Assembly (NCBI RefSeq): GCF_900155655.1
Contig: NZ_LT706987.1
Span: forward strand, 1,052,700-1,116,699
Direction of reading: 5' to 3'
Origin: Prevotella ihumii
GTDB taxonomy: Bacteria > Bacteroidota > Bacteroidia > Bacteroidales > Bacteroidaceae
DNA length: 64,000 nucleotides
Below the pieces are notes generated by a model. It saw only the letters and a program-made list of their open reading frames with translations. It did no database searches and was not told the origin of the DNA. Made by a program: the position numbers and the translations under genes. Positions 54,413 to 62,469 of this stretch are shown here, piece after piece (position 1 is the stretch's first letter; each line of letters starts with the position of its first letter).

Positions 54413-55444
54413 CTATTCAAATGTAACCTTGCTAAATGCGGGCATATCTATTGTACCAAACTTTTGGTCACGATACTTGAATGTACCCACACTTGCTATC
54501 ATTGCTGCATTGTCGGTGGTATAGCTGAATTTGGGGATATAGATAGTCCACCTATACTTGCCTGCGTGTTCTTGGAAAGCATTGCGAAGACCGTTGTTTG
54601 CCGACACTCCACCAGCCACAGCAACGTGCTTGATACCTGTATCTTTAACTGCCTTGCGCAATTTCTTCATCAATATGTCGACAATGGTAAACTCAAGGCT
54701 GGCTGCAATGTCTTCCTTATGATTTTCAATAAAGTTTTCTTCGCCTGCCACCCACTCTCTAAGATTGTAGAGGAACGAGGTTTTAAGTCCCGAAAACGAA
54801 TAGTCGTAGCCAGGAACATTGGGTTCGGCAAACTTGTATGCCTTCGGATTGCCTTGACGAGCCAACTTATCAATAATCGGACCACCGGGATAGCCTAAGC
54901 CCATTACCTTAGAACATTTGTCAATCGCCTCGCCTGCCGCATCGTCAATGGTCTGACCCATCACCTCCATATCGTTGTAAGCATTTACACGAACAATTTG
55001 CGAGTTGCCACCCGATACCAAAAGGCAGATGAAAGGGAAAGGTGGTTGATGGTTATCGTCCTCGGTTTCCTTGATGAAGTGTGCCATCACGTGCCCTTGA
55101 AGATGGTTCACATCAATGAGAGGAATACCTAACGAACGTGCAAAACCTTTAGCAAAGTTGATACCCACAAGCAAACTACCCATCAACCCTGGGCCACGCG
55201 TATAGGCAATAGCCGAAAGTTGCTCCTTGGTAATGCCAGCTCGCTTAATGGCTTGGTCTACCACAGGCACAACGTTCTGTTGATGCGCACGTGATGCCAA
55301 TTCGGGCACAACGCCTCCGTATGCCTTATGCACATCTTGCGAAGCGGTAACATTGCTGAGTATCACCCCATTCTTGAGCACAGCCGCACTCGTGTCGTCG
55401 CAACTGCTCTCTATACCTAATATATATATATCCTGATTTTCCAT
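54413..55444 (-). CDS. tsaD: tRNA threonylcarbamoyladenosine synthase subunit
   Basis: Catalytic subunit for t6A37 formation in ANN-decoding tRNAs, acting with TsaB and TsaE (not in the window). 343 residues. ASKHA fold: GIESSCDDTSAAVL at the N-terminus, metal-binding histidines in NHLQGHVMAHF (about 111-121), LLVSGGNSQIV, GEAIDKCSKVMGLGYPGG, AGGVSANNGLR, and YTTDNAAMIASVG. 21 bp downstream of map, same transcript. Confidence 0.97.
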   Translation of the reverse strand: MENQDIYILGIESSCDDTSAAVLKNGVILSNVTASQDVHKAYGGVVPELASRAHQQNVVPVVDQAIKRAGITKEQLSAIAYTRGPGLMGSLLVGINFAKGFARSLGIPLIDVNHLQGHVMAHFIKETEDDNHQPPFPFICLLVSGGNSQIVRVNAYNDMEVMGQTIDDAAGEAIDKCSKVMGLGYPGGPIIDKLARQGNPKAYKFAEPNVPGYDYSFSGLKTSFLYNLREWVAGEENFIENHKEDIAASLEFTIVDILMKKLRKAVKDTGIKHVAVAGGVSANNGLRNAFQEHAGKYRWTIYIPKFSYTTDNAAMIASVGTFKYRDQKFGTIDMPAFSKVTFE

Positions 55445-55465
55445 TCTTTATTACCTTAGGTTTGC

Positions 55466-56326
55466 TTAATAGGTGAGAATTTCCAATCCCTCTTCTGTCA
55501 TAACGAATGTGTGTTCCCACTGCGCCGATGGCAATTCGTCGCCTGTGATAACTTCCCACCCGTATGGGTCTTCTGAGTCGATAAACACCTTCCACGTGCC
55601 TTGATTAATCATTGGTTCGATGGTGAAAACCATTCCCGGAACGAGCAACATACCCGTACCACGATAACCATAGTGAGTCACTTCAGGTTCTTCGTGGAAG
55701 TCTAAGCCCACACCGTGGCCACAGAGGTCGCGCACCACACCATAACCATTCTTTTCGGCGTGTTTCTGTATGGCGTGACCAATATCACCCACAAACGAAT
55801 AAGGCTTAGCAGCTTCCATTCCTTTTTCCAAACATTCTTTAGTTACACGCACCAACTTTTCCTTTTCAGGAGTGGTTTTTCCGATGATAAACATACGACT
55901 TGCATCTGCATAATAGCCATCTACAATGCAAGTCATATCCACATTCACAATATCGCCTTCTTGCAATACGTCTTCTTTCTTTGGAATACCGTGGCACACC
56001 ACTTCGTTAATGCTTGTGCAAACGCTCTTTGGAAATCCCTCGTAATTCAAGCAAGCAGGTATAGCGTTATGGTCTTTGCAATATTGCATACAAATATCAT
56101 CTATCTCTTGCGTGTTCATTCCCACGTGAATAGCCGAAGCCACAGCGTCCAAACAACCTGTATTTACCACGCCAGCACGACGAATACCCTCTATCTGTTC
56201 AGGGGTTTTAATCAAGTTGCGTGTAGGAACGAGTTTGCCTTTCTTCTCAAAGGCCATTATCTTTAAGTCCATTTCGGTAGGCTCTTGTCCAGAAAGACAG
56301 TGCCACCTCTTTTTCTTTAATATCAT
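55466..56326 (-). CDS. map: Methionine aminopeptidase, type I
   Basis: Removes the initiator methionine from new proteins. 286 residues. Metal ligands and active-site motifs: NVDMTCIVDGYYADASRMF (two Asp), DLCGHGVGLDFHEEPEV (His), VFTIEPMI (Glu) and SAQWEHTFVMTEEGLEIL (Glu). An N-terminal extension MILKKKRWHCLSGQEPT precedes the usual start region. The promoter at 56350-56380 would give a leader of about 17 nt to the ATG at 56326, supporting the long form. Confidence 0.96.
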   Translation of the reverse strand: MILKKKRWHCLSGQEPTEMDLKIMAFEKKGKLVPTRNLIKTPEQIEGIRRAGVVNTGCLDAVASAIHVGMNTQEIDDICMQYCKDHNAIPACLNYEGFPKSVCTSINEVVCHGIPKKEDVLQEGDIVNVDMTCIVDGYYADASRMFIIGKTTPEKEKLVRVTKECLEKGMEAAKPYSFVGDIGHAIQKHAEKNGYGVVRDLCGHGVGLDFHEEPEVTHYGYRGTGMLLVPGMVFTIEPMINQGTWKVFIDSEDPYGWEVITGDELPSAQWEHTFVMTEEGLEILTY

Positions 56327-56349
56327 TATCTTGAGTTTTTACTTTTCTG

Positions 56350-56380
56350 CAAAAGTACCAAAATTAATATAGACTTCAAA
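56350..56380 (-). promoter_or_regulatory. Promoter of map-tsaD
   Basis: Minus-strand TTTG, 19-bp spacer, TACTTTTG (box 56350-56357). Confidence 0.75.
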
Positions 56381-56492
56381 GAAATTAACCGAATTTATAG
56401 AAGAACAACGGCTAAATACCTACACCTTGTTATTCAGAGACAACAAACGACAAAAGGTAATGAAGCACAAAAGATATATTTGTGGGGGTAAC

Positions 56493-56563
56493 GTAGGGGC
56501 TCGATTTATCGAGTTCCGCTTAACAACTTGTGATGAGCGGAACTCGATAAATCGAGCCCCTAC
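56493..56563. repeat. Perfect 28-bp inverted repeat
   Basis: GTAGGGGCTCGATTTATCGA then GTTCCGCT at 56493-56520, its exact complement at 56536-56563, 15-nt loop taacaacttgtgatg. Outside it GGGGGT and ACCCCC also face each other. No T run. The part GTAGGGGCTCGATTTATCGA resembles interspersed repeats of other bacteria. It sits in the long gap 56381-57351, which has no convincing gene. Confidence 0.8.
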
Positions 56564-56625
56564 ACCCCCTTACGTACATTGAAATCTACTTCAAAAGGGG
56601 CTTTCGTTTAGTTATATCTTTGTTA

Positions 56626-56822
56626 AACCCAAATCGGTCGTTAGCCCGCAAAGGCTTTTTAAAGCGTTTAGATGTTATGCTTTTCTTCGTCTTTGCACCT
56701 TATTTTGGCTCTTTTCGTTTGTTTTTTCAGTTGTTTAACTCGCTAAACGTCTTCAAAAACAACCCAAGATAGCTCAAAATAAGCTCGCAAATCTCGAAGA
56801 AGTCTAACGACCGATTTGGGTT
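56626..56822 (+). repeat. 197-bp TIR element, type A
   Basis: AACCCAAATCGGTCGTTAG to CTAACGACCGATTTGGGTT: perfect 19-bp terminal inverted repeat, the best preserved ends in the window, with TTAA on both sides. The centre GTTTAACTCGCTAAAC has one unpaired change. Confidence 0.88.
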
Positions 56823-57162
56823 AAACAGAGATGTGTATAAAGAGTAGTTCATTACCCCGTGCAACCTAACAACATTTTCGGTTATACTCTCCCTTTTTAC
56901 CAATTTAAGGACCAAAAGTGTTAAACGTATCGGTCATATTTCTCGTATTTGCAAACGAAAAGCAATTTGTACGCAAATACAAGAAATATGAGTGTGCAAT
57001 TATAAAGCATTGATACACAAAGGGGAACAAGGAAATAGAAAGAGTATGTGCAAAAAACACATCGAAAATTTAGAAAACATCGAACCATAAAAAGGAAAAT
57101 GCGAACAAGAAAGACTGCTTTTGATGATAAATAAGAAGGCAATACATCAACTAAGAGCGAGT

Positions 57163-57222
57163 GAAAGTTCAACTTTGGGGTGGTAAAACATATATGTTTG
57201 GCTGCCTCATAGTTGAACTTTG
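57163..57222. repeat. Palindromic repeat cluster (S-M-S), locus 5
   Basis: GAAAGTTCAACTTTG (57163-57177), AAAACATATATGTTT (57185-57199) and CATAGTTGAACTTTG (57208-57222) in the gene-free stretch downstream of the Crp/Fnr gene. Confidence 0.7.
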
Positions 57223-57351
57223 GCAAGCCTAAAGTTACAAACAAGAGTTTTAGAATATAAAATAAGAAAAGCGGAACATTCCTATTTTGCTATTTCAAAT
57301 GTTAAATTACGCATAGCAAAACAAGGTTAGGAGAATAGGTAAAAATAAGCC

Positions 57352-58023
57352 CTACCCTATCAGTTTTTGCTTGTTCAATACCTTTATTACCTTACCATCA
57401 ATCTGTAAAGCACCGTCCTTTTCAAATTCAGACAATACTCTCAATAACGAAAACTTCTGAATACCAAACGAGTCGGCTATCTCTTGGCGTGAACGCTTTA
57501 GATGTATCTCCAGTGATTGCTGTTCGCGCACAAGTTCTAAGATCATATAAGCCACCTTCTCACGCACAGTAAAAAGGCTCAAAACCTTCATCTTATGCGT
57601 TAGAAAAACATCTATATTAGACAAGGTGCGTATAAAGTTCATTCGTATTGCTTCATCGGTATCGAGCAACATCTTCAGTTCGTCGGGTTTCATTCGCAAT
57701 AGTTTTACCTTGCCTTCGGTCTCCACGCTAACGGGCATCTCTCGCTTATTGGCAAAAATAAATGCAGGGGCTACCACTTCGCCTTCGCCCAATCGGCTCA
57801 CCTCTACTTGCTTTCCTGAGAAAGAAGCCATACGACTTATCAGTACACCACTAATAATAATATCGGCATATCTGCAAGGTATTCCTGCTAAGGCATACAC
57901 CTCGTGTGCAGGAAGGTCAACAATGCGATAATTGGTATTGCTCAATGTAAGTTCTATTTGTATAGTGCTCATTCCTGCAAACAGCTGACACTTGCTAAGC
58001 ACATTCAGTATTTTCTGTTCCAT
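57352..58023 (-). CDS. Crp/Fnr-family transcriptional regulator (223 aa)
   Basis: Cyclic-nucleotide-binding-like N-terminal beta barrel (about 10-130, with ISGVLISRMASFSGKQVEVS and RLGEGEVVAPAFIFANKREM) joined by a long helix to a C-terminal winged helix (about 155-215, with HLKRSRQEIADSFGIQKFSL). There is no N-terminal cysteine cluster, so it is not an Fe-S FNR; the effector is unknown. In Bacteroidales, proteins like this are sometimes linked to oxygen or nitrogen stress, but nothing here proves it. Divergent from hsp20. Confidence 0.9.
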   Translation of the reverse strand: MEQKILNVLSKCQLFAGMSTIQIELTLSNTNYRIVDLPAHEVYALAGIPCRYADIIISGVLISRMASFSGKQVEVSRLGEGEVVAPAFIFANKREMPVSVETEGKVKLLRMKPDELKMLLDTDEAIRMNFIRTLSNIDVFLTHKMKVLSLFTVREKVAYMILELVREQQSLEIHLKRSRQEIADSFGIQKFSLLRVLSEFEKDGALQIDGKVIKVLNKQKLIG

Positions 58024-58110
58024 ACGTGCAAAAGTAGTGATTTTCCACTTTAGTCGCTAAGGTATTAACTTGTTTTAACCACTTGAACAAGCAAAGTCTG
58101 TGAAGGCTTA

Positions 58111-58307
58111 AACCCAAATCAGTCATTGGCCCGCAAAGGCTTTTTAAAGCGTTTAGATGTTATGCTTTTCTTCGTCTTTGCACCTTATGTTGGCTCTTTT
58201 TGTTTGTTTTTTCAGTTGTTTAGCTCGCTAAACGTCTTCAAAAACAACCAAAAATAGCTCAAAATAAGCTCGCAAATCTCGAAGAAGTCTAACGAGCGAT
58301 TTGGGTT
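58111..58307 (+). repeat. 197-bp TIR element, type A
   Basis: AACCCAAATCAGTCATTGG to CTAACGAGCGATTTGGGTT, flanked by TTAA on both sides, central GTTTAGCTCGCTAAAC. It is the only copy between two divergent genes, so here it lies in the promoter region of the Crp/Fnr gene, hsp20 or both. Confidence 0.85.
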
Positions 58308-58430
58308 AAAAACTCGTTTTTGACAATTTGACACACAAATAAGACATTTTGTCTTACCTTCTCTTTTGGTATATTACTTGCCTTATGCTTAGTGTAAACA
58401 TAAAAACAACTTAAAGAAAAGGAGACAATT

Positions 58431-58841
58431 ATGATGTACAGAAATTCTTGGTTACCAGAAGTTTTTAACGACTTCTTTTACAACAACAATATGCCTAAGG
58501 CAAACCCAACAGCACCAGCCATTAACGTTTTGGAAGCTGAAGAACAATACATAGTAGAACTTGCTGCTCCTGGATTGCGCAAGGAAGACTTTAATATGAG
58601 TATTGACGACAATGGCGACTTGCATATCAAGATGGAGAAAAAGGCAAGCGAACAGAACGAGAAGGCTCACTATCTGCGCCGTGAGTTTGCTTATAGCAAG
58701 TACGAGCAAACCCTTATTCTTCCTGAAGATGTAGACAAGGAACAGGTTTCGGCACGTATGGAAGATGGTGTGTTGAATATTTATCTTCCAAAGATAAAGC
58801 AGAATATTCAGAAAGTGGCACGCCAAATCGAAGTAGGATAA
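58431..58841 (+). CDS. Small heat-shock protein, Hsp20/alpha-crystallin family (136 aa)
   Basis: ATP-independent chaperone that holds unfolding proteins. The alpha-crystallin domain covers about residues 30-132: EEQYIVELAAPGLRKEDFNM, AHYLRREFAYSKYEQTLILP and ARMEDGVLNIYLPKI (the GVL motif). The C-terminal IxI-like anchor is only weakly seen (VARQIEVG). N-terminus MMYRNSWLPEVFNDFFYNNN is typical. Own terminator at 58951. Confidence 0.95.
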   Translation: MMYRNSWLPEVFNDFFYNNNMPKANPTAPAINVLEAEEQYIVELAAPGLRKEDFNMSIDDNGDLHIKMEKKASEQNEKAHYLRREFAYSKYEQTLILPEDVDKEQVSARMEDGVLNIYLPKIKQNIQKVARQIEVG

Positions 58842-58950
58842 GTTTAGGTAAAATGAATTGAATAAGGATAACAACAGAAAGATAAAGAACATTTTTTCAT
58901 AAATAGTTTTGGTGTGGTTAATTTAATAAGTGTGTAATTGTTAGAAAGGT

Positions 58951-58985
58951 AAACCTCGAGCGTGTGAAACGCTCGAGGTTTTTAT
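58951..58985 (+). terminator. Terminator of hsp20
   Basis: AAACCTCGAGCGT (58951-58963) pairs with ACGCTCGAGGTTT (58969-58981), then TTTT. Confidence 0.85.
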
Positions 58986-59061
58986 TGGTTATAAGTAGCT
59001 TTGATAAGGATTTCTGAAAATTTTGTGTATCTTTGCGTATGTTTTTTAATTCAAAAGATTT

Positions 59062-60030
59062 ATGTTATTAAACATTGTTTTTATTATCGTGGGAATGGCA
59101 ATTGTACTTTGGGGAGCTGACAGACTTACCGAAGGAGCAGTAGCGGTAGCAGAAAAGATGCACATTCCACAATTTGTGATAGGACTTACCATCGTGGCAA
59201 TGGGTACAAGTATGCCCGAACTTTGCGTCAGCCTTGTATCGGCACTAAAGGGAACACCCGACTTGGCGGTGGGAAACGTTGTAGGTTCAAATATCTTTAA
59301 TACCCTTGCTATCGTGGGAATTACAGCAATGGTAGCACCAATGACCATCTTGAAACTCACGGTAAGAAAAGATATTCCCTTTGCTTTTGTGGCAGCAGTA
59401 GTACTGATGATGATGTGCTTTGATGGCAAGATAAGTCGTTTAGATGCTGCAATACTATGCTTGCTCTTCCTAATTTTTATGATGATGACCCTTCGTGGTG
59501 CACAAGAAGCGCAAGGAGATGTAAAAGAAGAAATAGAAAAGGTGGGCGAAGAAGTAGAAAAAACAAATGCTACAAAAACTATTTCGCCCATAATGTCTGC
59601 CGTATGGATAGTTGTGGGTTTGGCTTGCTTGGTCGGTGGTAGCAATTTGTTTGTAGAAGGAGCAACAAAGGTGGCAACTTCGTTAGGCGTTTCCGAAGCA
59701 GTGGTAGGTCTTACCATTGTGGCTTGCGGTACATCGCTCCCCGAATTGGCAACCAGTGTTGTAGCAGCTCGCAAAGGAAATAGCGGTATAGCCATTGGAA
59801 ACGTTTTGGGTTCTAATGTCTTCAATATCCTCTTTATCCTTGGTCTCACAGGTATTATTTCGCCTATGCAGCTCACAGGCATTACAATGAGCGACCTTTC
59901 GGTTATGGTGATTTCTATGATTATGATTTGGTTCTTCTCGTTTACCAAATACATCATCGAGCGTTGGGAAGGAGCAATACTTTCCCTTGTCTTCTTTGGC
60001 TATATGAGCTATCTTGTTATAAACGCATAA
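59062..60030 (+). CDS. Calcium/sodium antiporter, CaCA family (322 aa)
   Basis: YrbG-type cation exchanger in the inner membrane. About ten membrane segments as two inverted halves, each with the family motif: IVAMGTSMPELCVSLVSAL plus GNVVGSNIFNTLAIVG in the first half, IVACGTSLPELATSVVAAR plus GNVLGSNVFNILFILG in the second. The loop near residues 145-175 is acidic (EEIEKVGEEVEK). Has a TATCTTTG box at 59028-59035 and a terminator at 60051-60094. Confidence 0.95.
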   Translation: MLLNIVFIIVGMAIVLWGADRLTEGAVAVAEKMHIPQFVIGLTIVAMGTSMPELCVSLVSALKGTPDLAVGNVVGSNIFNTLAIVGITAMVAPMTILKLTVRKDIPFAFVAAVVLMMMCFDGKISRLDAAILCLLFLIFMMMTLRGAQEAQGDVKEEIEKVGEEVEKTNATKTISPIMSAVWIVVGLACLVGGSNLFVEGATKVATSLGVSEAVVGLTIVACGTSLPELATSVVAARKGNSGIAIGNVLGSNVFNILFILGLTGIISPMQLTGITMSDLSVMVISMIMIWFFSFTKYIIERWEGAILSLVFFGYMSYLVINA

Positions 60031-60050
60031 GAATATCTTATTTATAAAAC

Positions 60051-60094
60051 ATAAAAACGTCCGAATATGACCACTCATACTCGGACGTTTTTAT
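60051..60094. terminator. Bidirectional terminator, antiporter and TlpA-like gene
   Basis: ATAAAAACGTCCGA (60051-60064) pairs with TCGGACGTTTTTAT (60081-60094); T run on either strand. Confidence 0.8.
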
Positions 60095-60158
60095 GTTTTA
60101 TGCTGCTATTATTTTGCTTCGTAAGCCCAAAGATAGGCTACTAAGCATTGTTTTTAGC

Positions 60159-61001
60159 TTACTTGTAAATCTCAGCCAACTTGTCTTGCAATGCTTGTTC
60201 GCGTAAGTCTACAGCTACAATCTTGCCTTGTGGGTCTAAAAGAACGTTTGCAGGGATAGCACGGATACCATAAGCACTTGCACCAGCACTCTGCCAACCC
60301 TTAAGGTCTGACATTTGAGCCCATTCCATACCCAACTTCTTTACTGCAGCAGCCCAAGCTTCCTTCTTTTGGTCAAAACTTACACCTATCACTTCAAAAC
60401 CTTTTGCGTGATATTTCTTGTAAGCCTCTACAACGTTAGGCATCTCTGCACGGCAAGGACCACACCAACTTGCCCAGAAATCTACCAATACATAGTTGCC
60501 CTTACCACACCAGTCGCTAAGCTTTACAGTCTTTCCTTCAAGGTTAGGCATAGACAAATCGGTAAACATCTTACCTGGTACACGGAGTTCAAGTGCCTTG
60601 AGAAGTTCCTTAGCCCCTTTCAAGTCAGCTTCATTGTAATAACCTGTTGAAGGGTCGAGTAGAGCCTTGAGTTGGTCATACTCCAATGAGTTAGCAATCA
60701 TACTTACATACTTAGCTGGAAAAGTTGTAGCCTTAAACTTCTCTGCAATCTCCAAAGCAGTTGCAAGCAGTGCGCTGTCAAGCTCGTTAGCACGTGCAAT
60801 GATGTCCTGTACTTGCTTCTTATCCGCATCAGTCATGGTTGCAGGATCTTTCTTTGCTATTGCTCCATAAGATGTTTCAAGGGTCTTGTATTCAGCTTCA
60901 ATCTTATCCATCTTTTCAGCGTATGGCTTTTGTTCAGCTGTTTGAGCTGTTGCTGAGAATACTTGTGCAGCCAATACAGCTGCTAAAAATAGCTTCTTCA
61001 T
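60159..61001 (-). CDS. Thioredoxin-like exported protein (TlpA/ResA type), 280 aa
   Basis: Periplasmic thiol-disulfide protein. Sec signal MKKLFLAAVLAAQVFSATAQ; the frame is open 34 codons further upstream, but this methionine is clearly the start. An N-terminal helical region (about 20-140) is followed by the thioredoxin domain with active site FWASWCGPCRAEMPN (about 183), YKKYHAKGFEVIGVSFDQK and the cis-proline loop RAIPANVLLDPQGK. Family members reduce or oxidise periplasmic cysteines, for example in cytochrome maturation; partner unknown here. Confidence 0.93.
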   Translation of the reverse strand: MKKLFLAAVLAAQVFSATAQTAEQKPYAEKMDKIEAEYKTLETSYGAIAKKDPATMTDADKKQVQDIIARANELDSALLATALEIAEKFKATTFPAKYVSMIANSLEYDQLKALLDPSTGYYNEADLKGAKELLKALELRVPGKMFTDLSMPNLEGKTVKLSDWCGKGNYVLVDFWASWCGPCRAEMPNVVEAYKKYHAKGFEVIGVSFDQKKEAWAAAVKKLGMEWAQMSDLKGWQSAGASAYGIRAIPANVLLDPQGKIVAVDLREQALQDKLAEIYK

Positions 61002-61120
61002 ACTTTTAATATTAATATTTATAATTCGTTCTTCCTCGTATTCAACGTGTGAAATTTGAATATTAGATGCAAAAATAGCTAAATGTATTGAATTAGACAT
61101 CATTCTTTAAGATTTTTTTG

Positions 61121-61128
61121 TACCTTTG
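61121..61128 (+). promoter_or_regulatory. -7 promoter box of the queuosine operon
   Basis: TACCTTTG, matching the Bacteroidetes -7 box; no good -33 partner. A transcript beginning about 7 nt later would start just before the riboswitch. Confidence 0.5.
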
Positions 61129-61144
61129 CAGTCACTTTTTAATT

Positions 61145-61184
61145 CACAGGGGTACTTGCTTAACCCCCTTTAACAAAACAAGAT
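61145..61184 (+). ncRNA. preQ1-I riboswitch
   Basis: Sequence CACAGGGGTACTTGCTTAAC then CCCCTTTAACAAAACAAG. P1 is AGGGG with CCCCT; the pseudoknot P2 is CTTG (61155-61158) with CAAG (61179-61182); the A-rich AACAAAACAAG is the same as in known preQ1-I aptamers such as the Thermoanaerobacter one, from memory. It ends 2 nt before the ATG of the transporter, so binding would block translation start. The downstream genes make and import preQ1, as expected. Confidence 0.85.
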
Positions 61185-61877
61185 ATGATAAAGACAAAAC
61201 AACAAGTGAGTGTGCTGTTTATGTTGTTCAGCATACTTTTCTGCGTTTGCCTTATAGCGGCAAACATTCTTGAGACCAAGCAAATCTCAGTGTTAGGTAT
61301 TAGTTTAACAGGTGGACTTATCGTCTTTCCTGTTTCTTACATCATCAATGATTGCGTATGCGAGGTGTGGGGATTTCAGAAAGCTCGTCTATTGATATGG
61401 ACGGGATTTGCTATGAACTTCTTCTTTGTCAGCGTTGGTGCGCTTTGCGATTGGATTCCAGGGGCTGCTTATTGGACAAACGATGCAGGATTTCACGCTA
61501 TTTTCGGTTTTGCACCACGTGTGGCAGCTGCTTCGTTCATAGCTTTCGTCATCGGTTCGTTTGCCAATGCGTACGTAATGAGTAAAATGAAGATACTTGA
61601 TGGAGGCAAACGCTTCTCGTTAAGAGCCGTTCTAAGCACTATGGCAGGTGAAACTTGCGACTCTGTTATCTTCTTCCCTTTGGCGTTAGCAGGTGTTGTT
61701 CCAACCGAAGAATTACCAAAGTTGATGTTATGGCAAGTGGTATTAAAGACCCTCTATGAGGTCATCGCATTGCCTATCACAATACGTATTGTGAAGAAAC
61801 TCAAAACGCACGAAGGCGAAGACGCTTACGACAACGGCATCAACTATAGCATTTGGAAGGTGTTCAGTTTAAGTTAA
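61185..61877 (+). CDS. yhhQ: Queuosine precursor transporter (YhhQ family), 230 aa
   Basis: Inner-membrane importer of queuosine precursors (preQ0/preQ1). About six membrane segments. Family-typical sequence: GLIVFPVSYIINDCVCEVWG (about 46-65), FVIGSFANAYVMSKMKILDG and GETCDSVIFFPLALAG. Directly preceded by a preQ1-I riboswitch and followed 49 bp later by queF, so an operon under preQ1 control. Confidence 0.95.
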   Translation: MIKTKQQVSVLFMLFSILFCVCLIAANILETKQISVLGISLTGGLIVFPVSYIINDCVCEVWGFQKARLLIWTGFAMNFFFVSVGALCDWIPGAAYWTNDAGFHAIFGFAPRVAAASFIAFVIGSFANAYVMSKMKILDGGKRFSLRAVLSTMAGETCDSVIFFPLALAGVVPTEELPKLMLWQVVLKTLYEVIALPITIRIVKKLKTHEGEDAYDNGINYSIWKVFSLS

Positions 61878-61926
61878 GCACAATAAAACACTAATAAACG
61901 CATCATAAACAATAACTTATAAGACA

Positions 61927-62382
61927 ATGGAAAGAAAAGACGAAGGACTTCAACAGTTAGGTGCGAAGACCACATACAGTATGGATTATGCTCCTGAGGT
62001 ATTAGAATCATTTGAAAACAAGCACCCTGAAAACGATTATTGGGTAAGATTTAACTGTCCCGAATTTACAAGTTTATGCCCTATCACAGGTCAACCCGAC
62101 TTTGCAGAGATACGCATCTCGTATGTTCCAGATGTACGAATGGTGGAAAGCAAAAGCCTTAAGCTCTATCTATTCAGCTTCCGCAACCACGGAGACTTCC
62201 ACGAAGACTGCGTCAACACTATAATGAAAGACCTCATCAACTTAATGCAGCCTAAGTATATTGAGGTAACAGGCATCTTTACACCTCGTGGCGGAATTAG
62301 CATTTATCCATTTGCCAACTACGGAAAACCAGGTACAAAGTATGAAAAGATGGCTGAAACAAGGTTTATGAACCATCAATAA
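61927..62382 (+). CDS. queF: NADPH-dependent preQ0 reductase
   Basis: Reduces preQ0 to preQ1 in queuosine synthesis; YkvM/QueF type, 151 residues. Active-site cysteine in [16 protein letters not shown] (about 55), the NADPH motif [13 protein letters not shown] (about 78-90), [14 protein letters not shown] and a conserved C-terminal [12 protein letters not shown]. Belongs to the riboswitch-controlled operon. A weak hairpin AAGGTGTGAA/TTCACACCTT at 62394-62434 follows without a good T run. Confidence 0.97.
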   Translation: MERKDEGLQQLGAKTTYSMDYAPEVLESFENKHPENDYWVRFNCPEFTSLCPITGQPDFAEIRISYVPDVRMVESKSLKLYLFSFRNHGDFHEDCVNTIMKDLINLMQPKYIEVTGIFTPRGGISIYPFANYGKPGTKYEKMAETRFMNHQ

Positions 62383-62469
62383 AACAATAAAGAAAGGTGT
62401 GAAGCACAAAAAACATTAGTTGCGTTCACACCTTACTTTATGTAAAGTAGGCACATTCTTAAAATTAAG

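Noticed and set aside
59046..59957. 303-codon open frame on the minus strand
   Set aside because: It lies opposite the Ca/Na antiporter, is rich in Thr, Ser, Ile and Pro typical of antisense frames, and has no family-like motif.
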